5,579 nucleotides of DNA, taken from the NCBI GenBank assembly GCA_003456055.1, contig DMPG01000292.1, positions 2,774 through 8,352 on the forward strand. The letters run 5' to 3'. This document shows positions 1 through 5,579 of this stretch, piece by piece; the first letter of the stretch is position 1; every line of letters begins with the position of its first letter. The stretch comes from Bacteroidota bacterium. GTDB taxonomy: Bacteria > Bacteroidota > Ignavibacteria > UBA10030 > UBA8401. The position numbers and the translations under genes are program-made. A model generated the notes under the pieces. That model did not search any database, was not told the origin of the DNA, and saw nothing but the letters and a program-made list of their open reading frames with translations.

Positions 1-524
1 CCAGTGCGATTTTTTTCACCAGTGTGCATCAAACCATTAAGAAATGTTCCTGCACACAGTACCATTGTTGCACAAGAAATTTCATGATTAAGAAATGTTT
101 TAATTCCAGAAAGGGTATTATTTCCAACCATTATCTCAGCAACTGAATCTTCAAGCACATCAAGGTTGGGATGGTTCAACACACGACGTTGTGCATCACT
201 CGAATACCAATCTCTATCATTCTGGCTGCGAGGAGACCATACTGCAGGACCTTTAGATTTGTTTAACATTTTAAATTGAATTCCAGTAGTATCTGCAATT
301 TTACCCATCTCCCCACCCAAAGCATCAATCTCTCGTACAAGATGCCCTTTTGCAGATCCACCAATCGCAGGGTTGCAGGACATTCGTCCAATGGCATTCG
401 ATTTCAGAGAAATCAATAATGTTGAACATCCCATCCTAGAAGCTGCCAATGACGCCTCTATACCGGCATGTCCACCACCAACAACGATGACCTCATAATA
501 TTTATTTGGTTTACTAACAAGCAT
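1..524 (-). CDS. mnmG: MnmG (GidA), tRNA uridine-5-carboxymethylaminomethyl modification enzyme, N-terminal part
   Basis: FAD-dependent partner of MnmE. Together they add the carboxymethylaminomethyl (or aminomethyl) group to U34 of tRNAs reading two-codon boxes, in the cytoplasm. Only the first 174 codons are present; the frame is open to the left edge, and the family is usually about 620-640 residues. The N-terminal Rossmann fold is clear: VVGGGHAG at residues 14-21 is the GxGxxG dinucleotide-binding loop. The family block with MSCNPAIGG (48-56, conserved Cys50), the REIDALGGEMG segment (64-74) and KGPAVWSPR (91-99) follow. The ATG at 522-524 is chosen because the Rossmann strand begins about ten residues later, as is usual. 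No Shine-Dalgarno sequence precedes it; the parS palindrome occupies that position and ends three bases before the ATG. The gene lies 23 bases downstream of mnmE and is probably cotranscribed with it. Confidence 0.97.
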   Translation of the reverse strand, partial: MLVSKPNKYYEVIVVGGGHAGIEASLAASRMGCSTLLISLKSNAIGRMSCNPAIGGSAKGHLVREIDALGGEMGKIADTTGIQFKMLNKSKGPAVWSPRSQNDRDWYSSDAQRRVLNHPNLDVLEDSVAEIMVGNNTLSGIKTFLNHEISCATMVLCAGTFLNGLMHTGEKNRT

Positions 525-526
525 TT

Positions 527-542
527 TGTTTCACGTGAAACC
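527..542. other. parS: parS, ParB-binding centromere-like site
   Basis: The sequence TGTTTCACGTGAAACC matches the widely conserved chromosomal parS consensus TGTTTCACGTGAAACA at 15 of 16 positions. Its core GTTTCACGTGAAAC (528-541) is a perfect 14-base palindrome. In known systems ParB loads here as a CTP-dependent clamp, spreads on flanking DNA and, with ParA and SMC, organises and segregates the origin region. The site fills most of the 23-base gap between the mnmE stop and the mnmG start. That position suits a near-origin locus, since parAB and mnmEG are often neighbours near oriC. In mnmG mRNA the palindrome could form a five-base-pair hairpin with an ACGU loop just before the start codon; whether that matters is unknown. 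Confidence 0.92.
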
Positions 543-547
543 TTTTC

Positions 548-1939
548 TCACTTCCCTATACAAAACTTACCAAAAATGTGATTTAATATATCATCTGGTG
601 TGGTTAATCCAATTATTTCGCCAAGATAATTCAATGCATCTCTCAGATCAATTGCCGCAAAGTCTCCCCCAAGTCCATTTGTGATGGTTTCTTTAGCCTT
701 TTGTAAAGATTTCAAAGCCGATATCAACGCTTCTTTATGACGTATATTTGTTATAACAATTGAACTTGAATTAGAATCATGATTCGGTATTGAAAGTTCC
801 AAAAGATTTTTCTTTAATTTTTCAATACCTAAATTTAGTTTACAGGATATTTCCACAGAATGGACAATCCCTAAATCTAACAATGAAAATTCTTTGTCTT
901 TTATATCTGTTTTATTGACACAGATTAAGAAAGGAATTTGACTTCCTGCTGACTCTGTAATTTGTTTAAACATTAAAACATCGCCTTGTGAAAAACCAAA
1001 AGAACTGTCAATGATAAACAACGCAATATCAGCCTGCTTAAGACTATTCAAGGTTCTCCGAATGCCCTCTTGTTCTATGGTATCATACGACTCACGTAGT
1101 CCGGCAGTATCAAAAAAGACAAATTCCAGACCATTAAGAATAATGCTCTCTTCAATTACATCTCGGGTTGTTCCTGCAATCTCACTCACAATCGCCCTTT
1201 CTTCACCTAATAAGATATTAAGCAGGCTTGATTTTCCAGCATTGGGTTTTCCTATCAAGGCTACCCGCACTCCCTCCCTTACAAACTTCCCAGAAGAATA
1301 GCTGTCTGCAAGTTTTTTAATTTCTCTTTCGATGGAAGCTAACCTTTTAAGAACATCATCTTTCGTGGTAAGCTCAATTCCTTCCTGAGAGAAATCCAAC
1401 TCAAGTTCTAATAGTGAGCAAAGGTTAAGTAACTGATCACGGATAATGTTTACATGTTTTGAAAGCCGACCACTAAGCTGCATCACGGAAGCTTTGTGAG
1501 ATTTTTCAGTTCGAGAGTGAATAATATCTGCAACAGCTTCTGCTTGGGTAAGATCTAATTTTCCGTTCAAAAATGCACGTTGAGTAAACTCACCGGGTTT
1601 AGCAGGACGCGCTCCACCTGAATGCAACAGCGAAAGAATCTTTTGCGTAACAAAATATCCTCCGTGTGAACTTATTTCGATAATATCTTCGCCAGTGTAA
1701 GAATTCGGATTATGAAAAACTGAAACAAGGACTGTATCAATAATTGACACTCCATCAGGATCCATGATATTTCCATAATGGATCGTGTGTGAAGCGGCAT
1801 CGATAAGATTAGTGGTTCCCTTAAATACAGAATTCACAATTGTAAATGATTCAGATCCGCTAATACGTATAACGGATATACCACCAATTCCAATTGGTGT
1901 TGCGATAGCCGCAATAGTATCGTGGGAAAATTGATTCAT
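548..1939 (-). CDS. mnmE: MnmE (TrmE), tRNA modification GTPase
   Basis: K+-dependent GTPase that works with MnmG to modify U34 of tRNA; it binds a folate one-carbon donor and dimerises through its N-terminal domain. The 463 residues match the family length of about 450-470. Order of parts: N-terminal folate-binding domain (about 1-120, with DTIAAIATPIGIGGISVIR at 7-25); helical domain beginning near GEFTQRAFLNGKLDL (116-130); inserted G domain (about 220-380); C-terminal helices. G motifs are intact: GKPNAGKS 230-237 (Asn233 is the potassium ligand position), GTTRD 256-260, DTAG 277-280, NKTD 342-345. Glu289 corresponds to the catalytic Glu282 of E. coli. The protein ends in the family signature FCIGK, with Cys460. 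The ATG at 1937-1939 gives the standard N-terminus, although no clear Shine-Dalgarno is visible. It appears complete and functional. Confidence 0.98.
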   Translation of the reverse strand: MNQFSHDTIAAIATPIGIGGISVIRISGSESFTIVNSVFKGTTNLIDAASHTIHYGNIMDPDGVSIIDTVLVSVFHNPNSYTGEDIIEISSHGGYFVTQKILSLLHSGGARPAKPGEFTQRAFLNGKLDLTQAEAVADIIHSRTEKSHKASVMQLSGRLSKHVNIIRDQLLNLCSLLELELDFSQEGIELTTKDDVLKRLASIEREIKKLADSYSSGKFVREGVRVALIGKPNAGKSSLLNILLGEERAIVSEIAGTTRDVIEESIILNGLEFVFFDTAGLRESYDTIEQEGIRRTLNSLKQADIALFIIDSSFGFSQGDVLMFKQITESAGSQIPFLICVNKTDIKDKEFSLLDLGIVHSVEISCKLNLGIEKLKKNLLELSIPNHDSNSSSIVITNIRHKEALISALKSLQKAKETITNGLGGDFAAIDLRDALNYLGEIIGLTTPDDILNHIFGKFCIGK

Positions 1940-1974
1940 AGTGTCATAATTTTTCTAAGATACGAAAATATTTC

Positions 1975-2002
1975 TTGACTACGGAATGAAAAATTGTATC
2001 TT
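1975..2002 (+). promoter_or_regulatory. candidate ilv operon promoter, sigma70-like
   Basis: TTGACT (1975-1980, five of six to TTGACA) and TATCTT (1997-2002, four of six to TATAAT) are 16 bases apart. Transcription would begin near 2008-2010, about 40 bases before the leader peptide and about 315 bases before ilvB. This position is what an attenuator-controlled leader requires. No Bacteroidetes-type TAnnTTTG -7 element is evident here. Confidence 0.5.
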
Positions 2003-2031
2003 ATATATGTGTAACCCAGTTGCACTTTCAA
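2002..2031 (-). promoter_or_regulatory. candidate mnmE-mnmG promoter
   Basis: Read on the minus strand, TTGAAA (2031-2026) and TATATA (2007-2002) are separated by 18 bases, a plausible sigma70-type -35/-10 pair. It would start a transcript near 1995, giving a 5' leader of about 55 bases before mnmE. Its -10 touches the -10 of the opposing ilv promoter. The region is AT-rich, so a chance match is possible; this is inference from the sequence only. Confidence 0.35.
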
Positions 2032-2047
2032 CGTAACCAACAAAAGA

Positions 2048-2197
2048 ATGTCCGCATACTACAAACATACAGATAACATTTCGAAACGTTCGCACGTTCG
2101 CGTTGTTGCTGTACCGGTGGCTCTCCTTCCGCTAAGCGGCATTATTATTCTTTTGGGAATTACTTTTGCTATTCTACGCCTAACTATTATTGGCTAA
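2048..2197 (+). CDS. ilv operon leader peptide, Ile/Leu/Val-rich, 49 residues
   Basis: A short frame, ATG to TAA, between the putative ilv promoter and ilvB. The N-terminal 16 residues are polar. From residue 17 to 48, 19 of 32 residues are Val, Leu or Ile, in order: five Val (17-24), three Leu (26-29), then the run IIILL at 32-36, and further Ile/Leu up to 48. Totals are 8 Ile, 7 Leu and 5 Val. Known ilv leader peptides of enterobacteria (ivbL, ilvL) have the same bias, and translation through such codons senses charging of the cognate tRNAs. The stop codon lies six bases before segment 2 of the RNA switch, and codons 35-41 overlap segment 1. A small hairpin, CCGCTAAGCGG (2129-2139), lies inside the frame. 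No strong ribosome binding site is seen. The alternative, a small membrane peptide, is less likely given the downstream structure. Confidence 0.85.
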   Translation: MSAYYKHTDNISKRSHVRVVAVPVALLPLSGIIILLGITFAILRLTIIG

Positions 2198-2294
2198 CGA
2201 TACCAGAGGTTACTCCCAAAAACACATCACAAGATACTCTACACGAAACACGTGAGAAAATAAAACAGGGCGTAACCTCTGAACCGAGGTTGTG
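2151..2294 (+). promoter_or_regulatory. branched-chain amino acid attenuator (mutually exclusive stems 1:2, 2:3, 3:4)
   Basis: Segment 1 (2151-2168, TTTTGGGAATTACTTTTG) lies in the leader frame and pairs with segment 2 (2204-2221) at 16 of 18 positions, including two G-U. Segment 2 alternatively pairs with segment 3: 2204-2217 with 2268-2281 gives 13 of 14 pairs, ten of them continuous (CAGAGGTTAC with GTAACCTCTG). Segment 3 also forms the 5' arm of the terminator with 2286-2294. The expected logic is that a ribosome stalled on Ile or Leu codons 32-42 masks segment 1, segment 2 captures segment 3, and transcription continues into ilvB. With charged tRNAs the ribosome reaches the TAA at 2195-2197, stem 2:3 is blocked or replaced by 1:2, and the terminator forms. 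The pairings are read directly from sequence; the mechanism is inferred from known amino acid operon attenuators. Confidence 0.85.
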
Positions 2295-2313
2295 TATCTT
2301 ATTATTATTTTTT
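2271..2313 (+). terminator. intrinsic terminator of the ilv attenuator
   Basis: AACCTC (2274-2279) pairs with GAGGTT (2286-2291) around a six-base loop. The stem extends outward through U2273-G2292, G2272-U2293 and C2271-G2294. A U-rich stretch follows: 14 of the 19 bases at 2295-2313 are T, ending in six T. The first bases after the stem are mixed (TATCTTATTATTA), so it may be of moderate strength, which suits a regulated terminator. Its 5' arm is the same sequence used by the antiterminator. Confidence 0.8.
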
Positions 2314-2318
2314 AGGTG
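2314..2318 (+). promoter_or_regulatory. ilvB ribosome binding site
   Basis: AGGTG lies five bases before the ATG at 2324 and directly abuts the terminator U-tract. It decides the ilvB start over the in-frame Met13 codon at 2360, which has no comparable site. Confidence 0.7.
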
Positions 2319-2323
2319 TTCTT

Positions 2324-4090
2324 ATGACTCAACAAACAACAACTACTACGCAGCGGCAAATGACCGGAGCGGAAATCTTTGTCCGTTCATTGATTGAAGA
2401 AAATGTCGAAATTGTTTTTGGATACCCCGGTGGTGCCGTTATAGGGATTTATGACGCACTCCACGATATTTCTGATATCAAACATATTCTTACACGACAC
2501 GAACAAGGTGCTGTCCATGCTGCCGAAGGATATGCAAAAGCAAGCGGACGACCTGGTGTTGCATTGGTTACTTCTGGACCCGGTGCGACAAATACCGTCA
2601 CCGGAATTGCCGATGCGTATATGGATTCAATCCCGATCGTAGTTTTTACGGGACAAGTTGCGTTAAAACTTATCGGTAACGATGCTTTTCAGGAAGCAGA
2701 TATAGTCGGCATCACTCGACCGATAACAAAACACAGTTATCTCGTTCGCGACGTGAATGAACTTGCCGCAACTATTAAAGAAGCATTTTATGTCGCAACA
2801 ACCGGTCGTCCAGGTCCGGTACTTGTCGATCTCCCCAAAGATGTTATGGCAACAAAAACTATTTTTAATTATCCGAAGAGTGTTAAGCTTCGGTCGTACC
2901 AACCGCACGTCGAGGGGAATCAAAAACAGCTGGATAAAGCGGTCGCCTTAATTGCAAAAGCGAAACGTCCGGTGCTCTATGTTGGCGGCGGAGTAATTCT
3001 TTCGAATGCAGCGGAAGAGCTGAAAAAATTTGCACACAAAACAAAAATTCCAGTAACAACAACGCTGCATGGGCTGGGTGCTTTTCCTGAAACAGATGAA
3101 CTTTCGCTTGGAATGCTTGGAATGCATGGAACGTGGTATTCAAACACCGCTGTGAATTATTGCGATCTTTTGATTGCAGTCGGTGCTAGATTTGATGATA
3201 GAGTAACAGGGAAGACCGATGCATTTGCTCCAGAGGCAAAGAAAATCCATATCGACGTTGATCCTTCTAATATCAGTAAAAACGTTAAGGTAGATGTTCC
3301 AATTGTTGGCGATGTAAAAAAAGTATTACAACAATTGCTTCCTTTGGTCTCTGCACTTGATACAAGAGATTGGATCCAGACAATTAAGAATTGGAAAGAA
3401 GAACATCCTCTTCGTTACAACAATGGAAAATATATTCGCATGCAGCATGTCATCCAAAAAATTTCTGAACTGACAAAGGGGAAGGCGGTAATGGTAAGCG
3501 ATGTCGGTCAACATCAAATGTGGATGGCGCAGTTCTATCAATATCTTTATCCTCGAACACATTTGACATCCGGAGGTCTTGGAACAATGGGATTTTCGCT
3601 TCCGGCTTCAATGGGTGCAGCATTTGCCCGAAAAGATTTTCCAATAGTTTCAATCAGTGGAGACGGTGGTTTTCAAATGAATATTCAGGAATTGGCAACA
3701 ATCCGTGAGTATAATGTTCCTGTGAAGATCATTATATTGAACAATGGCTATTTGGGAATGGTACGCCAGTGGCAGGAATTATTCTGGCGTAAACGGTATT
3801 CGCATGTTGAAATGCTGAGTCCGGATTATGTTAAAGTTGCAGAGGCGTACGGCATTCCAGGATTTCGAGCAACAGTAACAAGCGATGTTGATGATGTTAT
3901 CAAACAATTATTTGAAACAGATGGGCCAGCATTAGCTGAATTCAAAGTCGTTAAAGAAGATAATGTCTATCCTATGATCCCGGCTGGACAGACATACCAT
4001 GAAATAATAGACATTCCAAATGAAAAATCTGAACCAATCGAAGGTGAAGAGCAAACAGATCTTGAAATGGTAACTTTTTCCAAAGGATAA
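2324..4090 (+). CDS. ilvB: acetolactate synthase (acetohydroxyacid synthase), large catalytic subunit
   Basis: Condenses two pyruvates to 2-acetolactate (valine, leucine), or pyruvate with 2-oxobutyrate to 2-aceto-2-hydroxybutyrate (isoleucine), in the cytoplasm, using thiamine diphosphate, Mg2+ and FAD. At 588 residues it is of normal length. The N-terminal pyrimidine-binding domain has FGYPGGAV (32-39) and the catalytic Glu60 in RHEQGAVHAAEG. The central FAD-associated domain carries RFDDRVTGK (289-297). The C-terminal diphosphate-binding domain has GDGGFQMN (446-453) and NN at 473-474, the GDG...NN motif. Trp483 in VRQWQELFW is at the position known for herbicide sensitivity in plant enzymes. 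The first 13 residues are a Thr/Gln-rich stretch, and the last 25 or so are an acidic tail after the usual YPMIPAG ending; both look like non-catalytic extensions. It is followed by ilvH after 3 bases. Confidence 0.98.
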   Translation: MTQQTTTTTQRQMTGAEIFVRSLIEENVEIVFGYPGGAVIGIYDALHDISDIKHILTRHEQGAVHAAEGYAKASGRPGVALVTSGPGATNTVTGIADAYMDSIPIVVFTGQVALKLIGNDAFQEADIVGITRPITKHSYLVRDVNELAATIKEAFYVATTGRPGPVLVDLPKDVMATKTIFNYPKSVKLRSYQPHVEGNQKQLDKAVALIAKAKRPVLYVGGGVILSNAAEELKKFAHKTKIPVTTTLHGLGAFPETDELSLGMLGMHGTWYSNTAVNYCDLLIAVGARFDDRVTGKTDAFAPEAKKIHIDVDPSNISKNVKVDVPIVGDVKKVLQQLLPLVSALDTRDWIQTIKNWKEEHPLRYNNGKYIRMQHVIQKISELTKGKAVMVSDVGQHQMWMAQFYQYLYPRTHLTSGGLGTMGFSLPASMGAAFARKDFPIVSISGDGGFQMNIQELATIREYNVPVKIIILNNGYLGMVRQWQELFWRKRYSHVEMLSPDYVKVAEAYGIPGFRATVTSDVDDVIKQLFETDGPALAEFKVVKEDNVYPMIPAGQTYHEIIDIPNEKSEPIEGEEQTDLEMVTFSKG

Positions 4091-4093
4091 ACA

Positions 4094-4621
4094 ATGAGTG
4101 AAACTACTGAACAATCAATCGGACAATCAGCACGAAAACACACAATTTCTTTATTGCTGGAAAATAAGTTTGGCGCGTTGAATCGTGTTGCCGGAATGTT
4201 TTCTGCAAAGGGATACAATCTTGACAGCATTACGGTGGGACCAACAGAAGATGCCTCTCTGTCGAGAATGACGATCGTGACGAAAGGGGACGACGCAATT
4301 ATCGAACAGATCATCAAACAATTGAATAAGCTGATCGATACATTAAAAGTTGTTGATTTGACATACGATAGTTTTATGGAGCGGGAGCTGGCACTTATTA
4401 AAATTGGAACTACTTCTGAAAATCGCCCTGAAATTATGCAGGTAGTAGAAATTTTTCGGGCAAAAATAATCGACATCAGTCACAAAACATTGACCGTAGA
4501 AGCGACGGGAAGCGGACAAAAAGTCGATGCGATCATCAAAATGCTGAAGCCGTTCCATATAAAAGAAATTGCGCGCACCGGACGTGTTGCTTTAAAAAGA
4601 GAATTTGTCGGAGAAGTCTAA
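4094..4621 (+). CDS. ilvH: acetolactate synthase, small regulatory subunit
   Basis: ACT-domain subunit (also called IlvN) that activates the large subunit and confers feedback inhibition, typically by valine. It has 175 residues, near the usual 160-175. The N-terminal ACT domain begins at about residue 16 (HTISLLLENKFGALNRVAG) and continues with GYNLDSITVGPTED (40-53) and SRMTIV (57-62). The C-terminal domain, from about 95, has ELALIKI and FRAKIIDIS (121-129), followed by VEATGSGQKVDA (135-146). Residues matching the E. coli IlvH valine-site positions Asn11, Gly14 and Asn29 are kept as Asn24, Gly27 and Asn42, so valine sensitivity is expected. The 15-residue polar N-terminal extension is not conserved in E. 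coli. The ATG is preceded by AAAGGA (4082-4087), which overlaps the end of ilvB, so the two genes are probably translationally coupled. Confidence 0.97.
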   Translation: MSETTEQSIGQSARKHTISLLLENKFGALNRVAGMFSAKGYNLDSITVGPTEDASLSRMTIVTKGDDAIIEQIIKQLNKLIDTLKVVDLTYDSFMERELALIKIGTTSENRPEIMQVVEIFRAKIIDISHKTLTVEATGSGQKVDAIIKMLKPFHIKEIARTGRVALKREFVGEV

Positions 4622-4623
4622 TA

Positions 4624-5579
4624 ATGAAAGAACCATTCCAGCACGGAGATAATTTTCCTTTGTACGATCCCCGTAACGAACATGATGCATGCGGAATCGG
4701 ATTCATTGCGAACATCAAAGGGGAACGATCTCATGATGTCATCACAAAAGGAATAGAGATCCTGATCAATCTTACTCACCGAGGTGCGTGCGGCTGCGAT
4801 CCTGAAACGGGAGACGGCGCGGGAATAACAATTCAGATTCCTCATAAATTCTTTGCAAAAGAGTGTAAAAATCTTGGCATTGCTCTTCCTGAAGAAGGTG
4901 ATTATGGAGTTGGAATTGTATTTCTGCCTGTAAATCAATCGTCACGTTTGATGTGCGAAGGAATTTTAGAACGAATCGTACGTGAAGAGGGACTGATCGT
5001 TCTTGGGTGGAGAGATACACCTGTTGGCGCGGATGCAATCGGCCGCATAGCACGGGCATCACAACCTTATATAGAGCAGATATTTATCCGACGCGCAGAG
5101 GGAATGACGAGAGAAGAATTCGATCGCAAATTATATATTGTACGAAAACGTGCGGAAGCAGAATTATATTCTTCCGATATCAAAGAAAAAGATTTCTTTT
5201 ACATTCCTTCACTTTCTTCACGAGTGATAATTTACAAAGGATTATTGCTTGCTCCACAGATCGAACAATTTTACAGTGAACTTTCTGATACTGATACGGA
5301 AAGCGCACTCTGTCTAGTGCACCAGCGATTTTCTACCAACACAATGCCGAATTGGCAATTGGCGCATCCATTCAGATATGTAAGTCACAATGGCGAGATC
5401 AACACAATGCGCGGCAACGTTATTTGGATGCATGCCCGTCAATCGGTATTGAGATCAGATCTATTTGGAGATGACCTTAAAAAAATATTCCCGATCATTC
5501 AACCCGAGGGAAGTGATTCGGCCGCGCTCGATAATGCGGTAGAATTATTGTATCACTCCGGAAGAAGTTTGCCGCACGT
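4624..5579 (+). CDS. gltB: glutamate synthase, large subunit, N-terminal part (glutaminase domain)
   Basis: Makes two glutamates from glutamine and 2-oxoglutarate; the N-terminal domain releases ammonia from glutamine. The frame is open to the right edge, giving 318 codons of a protein usually about 1,500 residues long. It opens with a class II glutamine amidotransferase domain. Cys23 in HDACGIGF is the expected catalytic N-terminal cysteine after removal of a 22-residue propeptide. HRGACGCDPETGDGAG (52-67), LVHQRFSTNT (231-240), PNWQLAHPFR (242-251), HNGEINTMRGN (255-265) and QPEGSDSAALDN (293-304) are family blocks. GGAG (4610-4613) precedes the ATG by ten bases, and only two bases separate it from the ilvH stop, so it belongs to the ilv operon. 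Whether it is the NADPH- or ferredoxin-dependent type cannot be judged from this part; a downstream gltD would favour the former. Confidence 0.96.
   Translation, partial: MKEPFQHGDNFPLYDPRNEHDACGIGFIANIKGERSHDVITKGIEILINLTHRGACGCDPETGDGAGITIQIPHKFFAKECKNLGIALPEEGDYGVGIVFLPVNQSSRLMCEGILERIVREEGLIVLGWRDTPVGADAIGRIARASQPYIEQIFIRRAEGMTREEFDRKLYIVRKRAEAELYSSDIKEKDFFYIPSLSSRVIIYKGLLLAPQIEQFYSELSDTDTESALCLVHQRFSTNTMPNWQLAHPFRYVSHNGEINTMRGNVIWMHARQSVLRSDLFGDDLKKIFPIIQPEGSDSAALDNAVELLYHSGRSLPH

Noticed and set aside
1011..1301. Plus-strand open frame of 96 codons inside mnmE.
   Set aside because: It is antisense to the MnmE G domain, whose motifs are all intact on the minus strand, and has no ribosome binding site or known features.
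2086..2101. Tandem repeat of the 8-mer ACGTTCGC.
   Set aside because: Only two copies, lying inside the leader peptide codons and not involved in the alternative stems; probably incidental.
2249..2254. A second CACGTG core, considered as another parS.
   Set aside because: The flanks do not match the parS arms (about 10 of 16 overall). The bases instead contribute to a small hairpin (2242-2245 with 2251-2254) inside the loop of the antiterminator.
2267..2280. AGGGCGTAACCTCT resembles the T-box consensus AGGGTGGNACCGCG and lies next to the terminator, as in T-box leaders.
   Set aside because: Only about 10 of 14 positions fit, counting the N. The TGGNA bulge that binds the tRNA acceptor end is not kept (CGTAA here), no Stem I landmarks were recognised, and the ILV-rich leader frame explains the structure better.
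2360..2362. Alternative ilvB start at Met13, which would remove the Thr/Gln-rich N-terminus.
   Set aside because: No ribosome binding site precedes it, whereas AGGTG sits five bases before the ATG at 2324.
3967..4476. Minus-strand open frame of 169 codons across the ilvB-ilvH junction.
   Set aside because: It is antisense to two well-conserved genes, has no recognisable family features, and is best explained as a shadow of their codon usage.

Overview
The window is a compact piece of bacterial chromosome with two divergent transcription units separated by a 384-base control region. Left arm, minus strand: mnmE (complete, 463 codons) followed after 23 bases by mnmG (first 174 codons, continuing off the left edge). 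Their products form the MnmEG enzyme that modifies the wobble uridine of certain tRNAs. The 23-base gap is almost filled by a near-perfect parS site, the centromere-like target of the chromosome partitioning protein ParB.

Right arm, plus strand: ilvB (588 codons), ilvH (175 codons) and the first 318 codons of gltB, running off the right edge. The spacings are 3 and 2 bases, so they look like one operon. IlvB and IlvH are the catalytic and regulatory subunits of acetolactate synthase, the first common enzyme of valine, leucine and isoleucine synthesis. GltB is the large subunit of glutamate synthase, which makes the glutamate that donates the amino group in the last step of that pathway.

The most interesting part is positions 1975-2318. 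Behind a sigma70-like promoter lies a 49-codon reading frame in which 19 of the 32 residues from 17 to 48 are Ile, Leu or Val. It is followed by three RNA segments that pair in mutually exclusive ways: 1:2 within and just after the leader frame, 2:3 as an antiterminator, and 3:4 as a terminator with a U-rich tail ending next to the ilvB ribosome binding site. This is the layout of a classical ribosome-mediated attenuator for a branched-chain amino acid operon, here apparently also controlling gltB.

The organism is not certain. The MnmG and IlvB sequences and moderate-to-low GC look like an uncultured member of the Bacteroidota/Chlorobi/Ignavibacteria (FCB) group. Promoters look sigma70-like rather than Bacteroidetes-type, which would favour the Ignavibacteria/Chlorobi side. 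The parS site and the mnmE-mnmG pair suggest that the locus lies fairly near the replication origin. No RNA genes, mobile elements or CRISPR arrays are seen.
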